Shown piece after piece: positions 53,128-62,862 of a stretch of 64,000 bases of DNA. Under the pieces are notes generated by a model. That model saw only the letters and a program-made list of their open reading frames with translations, did not search any database and was not told the origin of the DNA. Origin of the DNA: BP-191 sp035940575 (lineage in GTDB: Bacteria; Actinomycetota; Actinomycetes; BP-191); contig DASZER010000063.1 of NCBI GenBank assembly GCA_035940575.1, positions 1 through 64,000 on the forward strand, written 5' to 3'. The translations under genes and the position numbers were made by a program. The number at the start of each line of letters is the position of its first letter. Positions within the stretch are counted from its first letter, which is position 1.

Positions 53128-54962
53128 AGGAAGCCCCCAGGGAGCGTGGGCTTGATCGTGGGCTTGATCGTGGGCAGCGTCGTCGTGGGCACCGGCAGCG
53201 TCGGCAGCGGGCTCGTCGGCAGCGGCGTCGTGGGCACCGTCGGCACGAGCGTCGTCGGCAGCGGCAGCGTGGGCAGCGGGCTCGTCGGCAGCGGCACCGT
53301 CGGCGTCGTCACCGGCGTCGGCGTGATCGACAGGATCCGGCAGGCGGTCGACGGCGTCGGGCCGGCGGGCAGGGTGACCGAGCACAGCGGCGTCGGGGTG
53401 GGCGGCGTGACGACGGGGTCGTAGCGGGTGTCGCCGCCGGCGCGGACGAGGCCGCCGCGGAACGCGCCCGCCGCCTGCGTCGCGTGCAGCGGGACGGCCG
53501 CGTAGTTGGCGTCGCCGAGGTCCTGCACGAGCGCGGGCGTGACGTCGAAGAACGGCACCTCGTAGGCGCCGGTGATCCGGTTGACCTGCGGCGTCGTCGC
53601 GGCGCGCACGCACGGCGGCGCGCCGCTGACGACCTGCGTCACGCGGATCGCGCCCGCCTCGGTGCAGTCGGCGGCGACGGTGCCGACCTGCACGAGGAGC
53701 ACCTGCTCGCCGCTCTCGGCCGCGGCGCCGAGGATCTCGTCGGCGGTCGGCGCGTCGCCGGACGGCGGGTCGTAGATCTGCGACAGCGTGTCCCGCAGGC
53801 ACTTCGTCAGGCGCAGGCTCGACAACGGCGCCGCGCCCGCCGTCGGGACCGGCTGCGGCGCCGACGGGTCGATGCCGGCGAACGTGCCGTTGAGCGCGTC
53901 GACGGAGACGTTCGCGGCGCGGACGGCGGCGTCGGCGATCGCGTCGACCTCGTCGAGCAGGGCGATGAGCTGCTTCTGCTGGGAGAGCAGGAGGGTGTTG
54001 AGGTTCTGCGGCGGGATGACGACCGTGGTGCCGTTCGACAGCGTCGTCTGGACGCCGAGGCCGCCCGCGCTCGCGGCGACCGCGCCGTCGGTGGCGGCGG
54101 TGATCGCGCGGCCGTCGTAGACGGGCACGACGACGGCGTTCTTGACGAGGCGCCGCGCGGTCGCGCGGCCGCTCGGCTCGCTGAACCTGTCGAACAGCGG
54201 CTCGCGCACCGGCTGGTCGATGCGGACGCTGACCTCGGGGCAGACGAGGTTGGGCAGCGCGCTGTCGAGGCGGATGCCGTACGCCGCGAGCACCGCCTGC
54301 ACGGTCGCGAACTGCGAGGGGATCGTCGCGTCGAGCGCGCCGGTCACGGAGTCGGTCGGCACCGAGCCGAACCCGACGAACGCGCTGCCCGTCGCGAGCC
54401 GCACGCCGACGCGGCCGTTGGCGCACGAGGGCTGCGGCTCGCCGTCGCCCTTGTAGAAGTCGTTGGCGTACGTCGCGGTCTCCGGCGACATCGCGTCGGT
54501 CGCGGTGGCGCACGCGACGGACAGGCTCTGGTCCGCCTCGGAGAGCACGGCCGGCGGCGCGAACGGCCCGACGCCCGCGCAGCTCGCCGGGAGCGTGAGG
54601 GCGGAGGTCACCGCGCCGAGGACCGCGGAGGCGTTCGGGAGGACGCCCTTGGGGAGCCCGACGGTGCCGCACGCGGGCAGCGCGGCGGGTGCGGCGAGGC
54701 CTGCCTTGCCCGCGATCGTGGCGACGTCGGGGTAGGCCACGGACGGGCTCGGGATCTCCTCGTACGGGAAGTCGGTCGCGAGGAACGCCGTCGCCGCCGC
54801 CCGCACCGCGGCCTGGTCCGCGGCACGCTGCGACTCGTGCTCGCTCGCCGACCAGACGATGGCCGCGAACGCGAGCGCCACGCAGACGAGGACGACCGGG
54901 AACGTCACCGCCGCCAGTACGGCGATGGACCCGTCGTCCCCTCGCCGAAACCGGGACAACAC
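53124..54962 (-). CDS. TadG-like protein with Pro/Thr-rich C-terminal stalk
   Basis: 612 residues. The N-terminus GDDGSIAVLAAVTFPVVLVCVALAFAAIVW is a TadG/TadE-type membrane helix with the leading Gly-Asp-Asp-Gly processing-like site. A large extracytoplasmic domain with several cysteines follows. The last 65 residues are repeats of PTSPLPTLPLPT type, encoded by near-repetitive DNA (53130-53330), like a wall-spanning stalk. GTG 54962 has GGGAGGAG upstream; ATG 54989 is an alternative. First gene of the tad operon. The gap 54963-55096 holds its promoter region but no clear boxes. Confidence 0.82.
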   Translation of the reverse strand: MLSRFRRGDDGSIAVLAAVTFPVVLVCVALAFAAIVWSASEHESQRAADQAAVRAAATAFLATDFPYEEIPSPSVAYPDVATIAGKAGLAAPAALPACGTVGLPKGVLPNASAVLGAVTSALTLPASCAGVGPFAPPAVLSEADQSLSVACATATDAMSPETATYANDFYKGDGEPQPSCANGRVGVRLATGSAFVGFGSVPTDSVTGALDATIPSQFATVQAVLAAYGIRLDSALPNLVCPEVSVRIDQPVREPLFDRFSEPSGRATARRLVKNAVVVPVYDGRAITAATDGAVAASAGGLGVQTTLSNGTTVVIPPQNLNTLLLSQQKQLIALLDEVDAIADAAVRAANVSVDALNGTFAGIDPSAPQPVPTAGAAPLSSLRLTKCLRDTLSQIYDPPSGDAPTADEILGAAAESGEQVLLVQVGTVAADCTEAGAIRVTQVVSGAPPCVRAATTPQVNRITGAYEVPFFDVTPALVQDLGDANYAAVPLHATQAAGAFRGGLVRAGGDTRYDPVVTPPTPTPLCSVTLPAGPTPSTACRILSITPTPVTTPTVPLPTSPLPTLPLPTTLVPTVPTTPLPTSPLPTLPVPTTTLPTIKPTIKPTLPGGFL

Positions 54963-55096
54963 CGTGCTCCTCCCCGCACCCGAAGCCATATCCGACGATG
55001 CGGCACAAGTGGAGCGGCGGGTATGCCGCGCGAGAGGCATTTCGACCTGACACGGAGTGACTAGACGGGCGCGCGAACGGAGTAACGATCGCGGGC

Positions 55097-57001
55097 ATGG
55101 GCATGCCTGCGCACGTGACGAGGCGAAGCGTGGCGGCGGTGGCCGCACTGGTGGCGTTCGGTGTCGGCGGTCCCGGCGGAGGCGTGGCCGCGGCCGACCA
55201 CACGCCGCGCCTGACGAGCCAGGTCGTGGACGAGACGGGCAGCGTGGGGCGCGGCGCGCGGGCGGCGGTGGACGAGCTGCTGCGCGAGCGCGACGTGCAG
55301 CTCTACGCGGTGTTCGTGTCGTCGGTGGGCGCGTCGAGCGGCCCCGACTACGCCGCGGCCGTGGCGCGCGAGAACGGCCTCGGCGGCAACGACGCCGTCC
55401 TCGTCGTCTCGCCGACCGAGCGGCGTTACGGCATGTGGGTCTCGTCGGGGCTGCGCGGCGTGACGCGCACGGAGGTCGACTCGGTTCTCTCGCGCCGGGT
55501 CGAGCCCGAGCTGCGCGCGGGCGACTGGGACGGCGCGGTGTCCGCGGCGGCCGACGGCCTCGGCGACGCGGTGAGCGGCGACGCGACGCGCTCCGGCGGC
55601 ACCGGCACGGGCAGCGCGCGGGTGCTGCTGCTCCTCCTGCTCGTCGGCGGTGGCGCGTTCGTCGGCTGGCGGGCCTGGCAGCGGCGGCGCGCGGAGCGGG
55701 CGGTCGCGGCCGAGCGGGCGCGCGAGCACGAGCAGGTCGGCGGCGAGGCGGCGGCGGCGCTGATCCGCGTGGACGAGCGGCTGCGCGACGCCGACGCGGA
55801 CGTGCGGCTCGTCGGCCTCACCTCCGACGACCCCGACGCGGCGGCGCTCTACGAACGCCTCGCCGGCGCGCGCGAGCACGTTCGAGTGGCGTTCGAGCTG
55901 CGGGCGCGCGAGGAGGACGCGCCGGACGTGGAGGCGTTGCGCCGGGTGCTGGCCGAGTGCGCCGCGGCCGACGAGCTGCTCGACGCGGTGACGGCGCGGA
56001 CCGCGGAGCTGCGCGACGTGCAGCAGCACGCGCCCGAGACGTTGCGCGGGTTCGGCGCGCGCCTCGACGCGATCGTCGCGTCGGCGGGCGCGGCCGAGGC
56101 GTCGCTCGGCGCGCTGCGCGAGCGGGTGCCGGAGACGGCGCGCACGGTCGAGGGCAACCTGCCCGAGGCGCGCAAGCGTGTGGAGTATGCGCGGGCCGAG
56201 GTCGCGCGCGGGCTCGACGCGCTGCCCGACGTGCCCCGCGCGGCGCGGCACGCGCGGCTCGCCGAGCAGTCGGCGGCGCGCGCGGAGCAGCTCGTCGAGG
56301 CGGTCGCGCACCTGGAGCAGGCGGTGGCGGAGGCGACGGCGGCGCTGCCGGAGGCGTTGCGGACGGCCGAGCGCGCGGTCGCGGCGGCGCGCGCGGCGGG
56401 CGGCGTCGCGGGCGCCGACGACCGGGTCGCGCGGGCCGAGGCGGCGCTCGGGCAGGCGCGGGCGGAGCGCGACGTGGTCGTGGCGGTACGGCTCGCGGGC
56501 GAGGCGGCGGCGTACGCCGAGCCGGTCGTCGGCGCGGCGGCGTCGCGGCGCGAGGCGCTGGACGCGACGCTGGCGGCGGCGCGCACGGCGTACACGACGG
56601 CGTACGACTTCGTCGCGGCCCGCCGCGAGGGCGTCGGCGAGCGCCCGCGCGCGAAGCTCATGCAGGCCGAGCGCGAGCTGGAGAACGCCGAGGCGCTGCG
56701 CGGCTCCGACCCCGACGGCGCGCTCGACGCGGCCCGGCAGGCCGAAGCGCTGGCGTGGGAGGCGTACGAGCTCGCGGCCGACGACTTCGACCGGCTCGAC
56801 CGCTACGACAGGCCGTACGGCGGCGGGTTCTTCGGCGGCTTCGGGATGCCGTTGCCGCTGCCCATCCCGATCATCATCGGCGGCGGCGGTGGCTGGGGCG
56901 GCCACTGGGGCGGCGGCTGGGACGGGGGCTGGGACGGCGGCGGCCTCGGGGGCGGCGGCGACTTCGGCGGCGGTGGCGACTCGTTCGGCGGGACGTTCTA
57001 G
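55097..57001 (+). CDS. TPM-domain protein with long coiled-coil and glycine-rich tail
   Basis: 634 residues. Signal peptide about 1-34, TPM (YgcG-like) domain about 38-170 (VDETGSVGRGARAAVDELL, NDAVLVVSP), a transmembrane helix about 176-190, then about 370 residues of Ala/Glu/Arg-rich helix (AERAVAAARAAGGV and similar) and a Gly/Trp/Asp-rich tail (GGWGGHWGGGWDGGWDGGG). TPM domains are linked to membrane-protein quality control and phosphatase activity. ATG 55097; ATG 55103 is possible. Followed by a bidirectional hairpin. Confidence 0.82.
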   Translation: MGMPAHVTRRSVAAVAALVAFGVGGPGGGVAAADHTPRLTSQVVDETGSVGRGARAAVDELLRERDVQLYAVFVSSVGASSGPDYAAAVARENGLGGNDAVLVVSPTERRYGMWVSSGLRGVTRTEVDSVLSRRVEPELRAGDWDGAVSAAADGLGDAVSGDATRSGGTGTGSARVLLLLLLVGGGAFVGWRAWQRRRAERAVAAERAREHEQVGGEAAAALIRVDERLRDADADVRLVGLTSDDPDAAALYERLAGAREHVRVAFELRAREEDAPDVEALRRVLAECAAADELLDAVTARTAELRDVQQHAPETLRGFGARLDAIVASAGAAEASLGALRERVPETARTVEGNLPEARKRVEYARAEVARGLDALPDVPRAARHARLAEQSAARAEQLVEAVAHLEQAVAEATAALPEALRTAERAVAAARAAGGVAGADDRVARAEAALGQARAERDVVVAVRLAGEAAAYAEPVVGAAASRREALDATLAAARTAYTTAYDFVAARREGVGERPRAKLMQAERELENAEALRGSDPDGALDAARQAEALAWEAYELAADDFDRLDRYDRPYGGGFFGGFGMPLPLPIPIIIGGGGGWGGHWGGGWDGGWDGGGLGGGGDFGGGGDSFGGTF

Positions 57002-57007
57002 GAAGGA

Positions 57008-57044
57008 CGAAGGCCGCGCCCCCTGACGGGTGGCGCGGCCTTCG
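57008..57044. terminator. bidirectional hairpin terminator
   Basis: Perfect 13-bp stem CGAAGGCCGCGCC and GGCGCGGCCTTCG, with a further CCC/GGG pair inside the loop. It sits between the convergent TPM gene and rho (gap 57002-57058). No T-run. Confidence 0.75.
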
Positions 57045-57058
57045 TGACGTCGTGACCG

Positions 57059-59071
57059 CTAGTCGTTCGGGCCGACCGTCGTCTTCTGGATCTGCATGAG
57101 GAACTCGACGTTGCTCTTGGTCGACTTCATCTTGTCGATCAGGAGCTCGAGCGCCGGGCCCGCCTCCAGCGCGTGGAGGACGCGGCGGAGCTTCCAGACG
57201 ATGGCGAGCTCCTCGGGCGCCATGAGGATCTCCTCCTTGCGCGTGCCCGAGGCGTCGACGTCGACGGCAGGGAAGATGCGCTTGTCCGCGAGCTTGCGGT
57301 CGAGCTTGAGCTCCATGTTCCCGGTGCCCTTGAACTCCTCGAAGATGACCTCGTCCATCCGGCTGCCGGTCTCGACCAGCGCCGTCGCGAGGATCGTCAG
57401 CGAGCCGCCGTTCTCGATGTTGCGCGCGGCGCCGAAGAACCGCTTCGGCGGGTAGAGCGCGGTCGAGTCGACACCGCCGGAGAGGATGCGGCCGGAGGCG
57501 GGCGCCGCGAGGTTGTACGCGCGGCCGAGGCGGGTGATCGAGTCGAGCAGCACGACGACGTCGTGGCCGAGCTCGACCAGACGCTTGGCCCGCTCGATCG
57601 ACAGCTCCGCGACCGTCGTGTGGTCCTCGGCGGGCCGGTCGAACGTGCTCGCGATGACCTCGCCCTTCACCGACCGCTGCATGTCGGTGACCTCCTCGGG
57701 GCGCTCGTCGACGAGCACGACCATGAGGTGGACCTCGGGGTTGTTGCGCGTGATCGCGTTGGCGATGGACTGCAGCACCATCGTCTTGCCGGCCTTCGGC
57801 GGCGACACGATGAGGCCGCGCTGGCCCTTACCGATCGGCGCGATGAGGTCGATGATCCGCGTGGTGAGCTGCGTGGGGTCGTTCTCCAGGCGCAGCCGGT
57901 CCTGCGGGTAGAGCGGCGTCAGCTTGTTGAACTCGATGCGCTGGCGGGCCTTCTCGGGGTCGGTGCCGTTGACGGTGTCGAGGCGCACGAGCGCGTTGAA
58001 CTTCTCGCGCCGCTCCCCCTCCGCCGGCTGGCGCACCGCGCCCGTGATCGCGTCGCCCTTGCGCAGGCCGTGGCGGCGGACCTGGGAGAGGCTGACGTAG
58101 ACGTCGTTCGGGCCCGGCAGGTAGCCGGTGGTCCGGACGAACGCGTACGAGTCGAGGATGTCGAGGATGCCCGCCACGGGCACCAGGACGTCGTCCTCGC
58201 GGATGACGGGGTCGGCCTCGTTGACGAACCCGGGGGCGCCGCCGCGGTTGCGGTTGCGGTTGCGGCCGCGCTCGCGGAACCGGCCGCGCCGCCCGCCGGT
58301 GCCCCACTCGTCGTCGCCCTGCTGGCCGCCGCCCTGCTGACCGCCCTGCTGGCGGTCGCCGCGGTCGCGCTGCTGGCCGCCCTGGCGCTGCTGGCCCTGC
58401 TGCTGGCCGCCGCCGTCCTGCCGGTCGCCCTGCTGGCGGTCGCCGCGCTGCTGGCCGTCGCCGCGCTGGCCCTGCTGGCCCTCGCCGCGCTCGCCCTGCT
58501 GGCGCTCGCCCTGCTGGCCGTCGCCCTGCTGGCGCTCGCGCTGGCGGTCGCGGCGCTCGCCACGGTCGCGGAAGCGTTCGCGGCCCTCGCGCTGCTCGCC
58601 GTCGCGGGGCGCGTCGGCGGGGGCGTCGGTACGCGCCTCGGTCGGCTCGCTGCGCGGCGCGTCGTCGCGGCTCTCCGCGCGGGGCGCGTCGGCGCGCGGC
58701 GCCTCGTCGCGTGGCGCCTCGGCGCGGGGGGTGTCGTCGCGCGGGGTCTCCGTGCGGGGCGCCTCGTCGCGCGAGGCCTCGGGGCGCGGGGCGGCGTCCG
58801 TACGCGGGGCGGTCGCGGTCTCCGACGGCGCGGACACGGCGGGCGAGCCGTTGGCGGCACCGTTCGCGGAGCCGTTGCGCGGCGCGCCGCCCTGGGCCTC
58901 ACGGATCGCGGCGACGAGCTCGGCCTTCTTCATCTTGCCCGCGCTGATGCCCAGGCCGGAGGCGAGGCTCTGGAGCTCGGGAAGGAGCATGGAGTTGAGG
59001 CCGCCGCGCGCGCGACGGGGCTTGTCGCCGTCGTCCGGCGCGGTCGGGGCGACCTCGGTGGTCTCGGTCAA
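57059..59071 (-). CDS. rho: transcription termination factor Rho
   Basis: 670-residue hexameric RNA-dependent helicase. After a short N-terminal helical domain (about 27-60, LLPELQSLASGLGI) comes an extended insert (about 65-260) rich in Arg, Asp, Gln and Gly with short repeats, then the RNA-binding domain (GILDILDSYAFVRT) and ATPase with Walker A SPPKAGKT, LVDERPEEVTDM and LLDSITRLGRAYN. Such inserts occur in actinobacterial Rho but vary. TTG 59071 has AGAGGA 6 nt upstream; an in-frame ATG 15 codons earlier (about 59116) with GGAG before it is an alternative. No bicyclomycin-site change obvious. Confidence 0.95.
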   Translation of the reverse strand: MTETTEVAPTAPDDGDKPRRARGGLNSMLLPELQSLASGLGISAGKMKKAELVAAIREAQGGAPRNGSANGAANGSPAVSAPSETATAPRTDAAPRPEASRDEAPRTETPRDDTPRAEAPRDEAPRADAPRAESRDDAPRSEPTEARTDAPADAPRDGEQREGRERFRDRGERRDRQRERQQGDGQQGERQQGERGEGQQGQRGDGQQRGDRQQGDRQDGGGQQQGQQRQGGQQRDRGDRQQGGQQGGGQQGDDEWGTGGRRGRFRERGRNRNRNRGGAPGFVNEADPVIREDDVLVPVAGILDILDSYAFVRTTGYLPGPNDVYVSLSQVRRHGLRKGDAITGAVRQPAEGERREKFNALVRLDTVNGTDPEKARQRIEFNKLTPLYPQDRLRLENDPTQLTTRIIDLIAPIGKGQRGLIVSPPKAGKTMVLQSIANAITRNNPEVHLMVVLVDERPEEVTDMQRSVKGEVIASTFDRPAEDHTTVAELSIERAKRLVELGHDVVVLLDSITRLGRAYNLAAPASGRILSGGVDSTALYPPKRFFGAARNIENGGSLTILATALVETGSRMDEVIFEEFKGTGNMELKLDRKLADKRIFPAVDVDASGTRKEEILMAPEELAIVWKLRRVLHALEAGPALELLIDKMKSTKSNVEFLMQIQKTTVGPND

Positions 59072-59240
59072 GGACGTTCCTCTCAACGCGTGGCGATGCG
59101 CCACGTCGAGGTGCATCTCCCGCTCCTGCTGGACGGGAGAAATCGGAGGTCTCGCGGAGACGGGGCTGCGAGTGGCGCGCCACCGGAAACCGGCGAGAAG
59201 GGGGGGATCGCGAGCGATGGTGCTTGGCTCGACAGGACAC

Positions 59241-59269
59241 AGCGTAACGAGCCGGGCACCCGTGAGCAA
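59241..59269 (-). promoter_or_regulatory. putative rho promoter with long leader
   Basis: Minus strand: TTGCTC (59264-59269), 17 bp, TACGCT (59241-59246). The leader to TTG 59071 would be about 165 nt, long enough for Rho autoregulation as known in other bacteria. The 205-bp gap 59072-59276 holds no other gene. Confidence 0.5.
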
Positions 59270-59276
59270 CATACGC

Positions 59277-60065
59277 CTACAGGTACGAGCGCAGCTCCCA
59301 CAGCTCGGGGAAGAACCGCACGCCCAGCGCGCGGCGCAGGTACGGCGCGCCGGTCGAGCCGCCGGTGCCCGACTTCGTGCCGATCTGGCGCTCCACCATG
59401 TCGACGTGGCGGGCGCGCCACTGCCCGACCAGCTCGTCGTGGGTGACGAGCCCCTCGGCTACGTCCCACAGGTCGCCGTACGCGCCCCTGTCGCGCGCCA
59501 CCGCGAGCAGCGACGCGAGCCGGTCGTCGTCGCCGGAGACGGCGAGGCCGTGCTTCGACAGCAGGACGAGGTACGCGTCCCACAGCGACGGCTCCGACAG
59601 CCGCCGCTCGATCCGCGCGCGCTCGGCGTCGGAGAGCCGCAGCCGGGCGACGAGCGCGGGGTCGCGCTTGCCGGAGAGGAACTCCATCTCGCGGAACTGC
59701 ACCGACTGGAACCCGCTCGCCGGCGCGAGCAGCGACCGGAACGCCAGGAAGTCCTGCGGGGTCATCGTCTCCAGGACGCCGACCTGCTCGACCAGCACGC
59801 GCTCGACGGCGTGGCAACGCTGCAGCGCGTGGCGGGCGACGTACGTGTCGCCGTCGAGCATCCCCGCGACGGCGTGGTCGAGCTCGTGGAGGAGCTGCTT
59901 GAACCACAGCTCGTAGACCTGGTGCACGGTGATGAACAGCAGCTCGTCGTGGGCCGGCGGGTCGCTCGCCAGGACCTGCTGCGCCAGCAGCTCGTCGACA
60001 CGCAGGTAGGTGCCGTACGAGAGCCGCGCGCCCTCCTCGCCGAAGCTGTGCCCGCGTTCCTCCAC
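59277..60065 (-). CDS. kynA: tryptophan 2,3-dioxygenase
   Basis: 262-residue haem enzyme opening the indole ring of tryptophan to N-formylkynurenine. SYGTYLRVDELLAQQ, LLFITVHQVYELWFKQLLHEL, FREMEFLSG and the haem-proximal RARHVDMVERQIGTKSGTGGS stretch (spread over about 220-243) are family-specific. GTG 60065 is 7 nt after TAGTCT, a leaderless-type start. No other kynurenine gene is in the window. Confidence 0.95.
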   Translation of the reverse strand: MEERGHSFGEEGARLSYGTYLRVDELLAQQVLASDPPAHDELLFITVHQVYELWFKQLLHELDHAVAGMLDGDTYVARHALQRCHAVERVLVEQVGVLETMTPQDFLAFRSLLAPASGFQSVQFREMEFLSGKRDPALVARLRLSDAERARIERRLSEPSLWDAYLVLLSKHGLAVSGDDDRLASLLAVARDRGAYGDLWDVAEGLVTHDELVGQWRARHVDMVERQIGTKSGTGGSTGAPYLRRALGVRFFPELWELRSYL

Positions 60066-60072
60066 GCGGCGG

Positions 60073-60078
60073 AGACTA
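60073..60078 (-). promoter_or_regulatory. putative -10 box before kynA
   Basis: TAGTCT on the minus strand, 7 nt before GTG 60065, close to the end of the upstream gene. No clear -35. Confidence 0.35.
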
Positions 60079-60084
60079 CGCGGG

Positions 60085-60891
60085 CTACGCCACCGTCGGC
60101 GGCATCAACGAGCCGACGGGCGCGAGCAGCGTGTCGGCGCTGTCGCCGTCGAGGACGTCGCGCACGAGCATCGCCGCGACGACTCCGAGGCAGATCGCGA
60201 GCACCGCGCGGTCGTCGTCGTCGACGAGCCTGGCGCACGTGCCGCAGGCCCGGTTGTACGACTCCTGCGCCGACCGCGACGCCAGGAACCACAGCCGCCG
60301 GCGACCGGTCATGATCGCCGCCTGCCAGGCCGACTCGACGGCGTTGCCGTGGGCGTCGGGGTCCATGCCGCGGGCGTGCAGGAGGAGGTTGGCGCGCAAC
60401 GCCGCCGCGTCGCCGTCGTGCCGGTGGCACGCGAGGCCCGGGATCGACGTGAGCAGCGCGAGCACCTCGTGGTGCTGCGGCCCGAAGTCCGGCATCTGCA
60501 TCCGGCGGTCGGGGAAGACGGAGTGCCACGGGCCCGACAGCTCGGCGTACTCCTGCGCCGACAGCACCGGGCGGGCGTACGCCGCCGCGATCGCGTCCCG
60601 CACGGCCTTGAGCGCCAGCGCCGTGGTGGGGGCGGGCAGCGTGACGTACGGCGCCGTCCCCGCGAGGTCGTCGGCGAACAGACCGGCGATCGAGTCGAAC
60701 GCCGCCAGCACCTCGAGGATCAGCGGCGTGTCAGGCTGAAGCGCCTTGTCACGAGCGCGCGCGACCTCCGGCGTGTCCTGCCACGCGAGCGCGAGGCGGC
60801 GCAGCCCCTCGTCGTCGAGGTGCACGATCTGGGCGAGGACGCCGAGGATCTCCGCACAGTGCGGGTGGGTCTCGGTGCTCGTGATCGTCAT
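60085..60891 (-). CDS. hypothetical protein with SD-sequestering leader hairpin
   Basis: 268 residues, soluble, helical, with conserved-looking His/Cys clusters: HPHC near the N-terminus, GPQHHEVL and ACHRHDGD in the middle, and CGTCARL near 215. These could bind metal or haem. The segment SGPWHSVFPDRRMQMPDFG is distinctive but not recognised. ATG 60891; the GGAGG ribosome site is 9 nt upstream, inside a hairpin (60901-60935). Directly upstream of kynA on the same strand with a 19-bp gap, so a shared function with tryptophan catabolism is possible. Confidence 0.72.
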   Translation of the reverse strand: MTITSTETHPHCAEILGVLAQIVHLDDEGLRRLALAWQDTPEVARARDKALQPDTPLILEVLAAFDSIAGLFADDLAGTAPYVTLPAPTTALALKAVRDAIAAAYARPVLSAQEYAELSGPWHSVFPDRRMQMPDFGPQHHEVLALLTSIPGLACHRHDGDAAALRANLLLHARGMDPDAHGNAVESAWQAAIMTGRRRLWFLASRSAQESYNRACGTCARLVDDDDRAVLAICLGVVAAMLVRDVLDGDSADTLLAPVGSLMPPTVA

Positions 60892-60900
60892 GATGACAAC

Positions 60901-60935
60901 CCTCCGGCACCGGCACGTATGGCCGGTGTTGGAGG
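60901..60935 (-). promoter_or_regulatory. hairpin that pairs the Shine-Dalgarno of the gene at 60085
   Basis: On the minus strand CCTCC-AA-CACCGGC-CATACGT-GCCGGTG-CC-GGAGG, 12 of 14 arm positions paired. The 3' arm is the ribosome-binding GGAGG, 9 nt before ATG 60891. As RNA this would hide the start site; as DNA it could also be an operator. The rest of 60936-61074 shows no gene. Confidence 0.6.
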
Positions 60936-61074
60936 GATTCTCGGCAGCGGCGGACCCGCTCCGTGCCCAGAGCCGCAGAAATAGTCAATTGTGGCCAGCC
61001 CGCGACGGCCGAACGGCCGTGGCGGACGCGTCCTACGGGCTTACCTCGCGACCCGACGCGGTGTCCGGGGTGGT

Positions 61075-61156
61075 GCGTCGCAAGGCGGAGGAGGCAGCCG
61101 GTAGTGGGCTACCGGCAACGACGACAACGCCGCGAGGCGCCGCGCCGGGCGCCGCG
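61075..61156. repeat. dispersed hairpin repeat, copy 3
   Basis: Third copy: GCGTCGCAAGGCGGAGGAG, palindrome GCCGGTAG (61097-61104) and CTACCGGC (61109-61116) around TGGG, then AACGACGACAACGCCGCGAG and a GC tail that runs into the stop codon of pruA. The stem differs from copy 2 by a paired A-T to G-C change, which keeps the pairing. Confidence 0.8.
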
Positions 61157-62782
<1,626 letters not shown>

Positions 62783-62862
62783 GGGAGTCATCCTCCCACG
62801 GAACGCCGCCACCTCCGGAGGGGCGGTGAGGGGCCGCGCCGGTCGCCGGGCGCGGGACCTCC

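Noticed and set aside
53130..53330. Possible CRISPR or minisatellite array
   Set aside because: The repetition is explained by coding for PTSPLPTLP-type protein repeats in frame; no constant repeat and spacer pattern.
52666..55203. 845-codon frame covering the TadE-like and TadG-like genes
   Set aside because: Only the last 153 codons (from GTG 53127) carry the TadE motif; the rest is an out-of-frame reading of the TadG-like gene.
58310..58600. Tandem DNA repeat region
   Set aside because: Explained by in-frame coding for the Rho insert; kept as a protein feature only.
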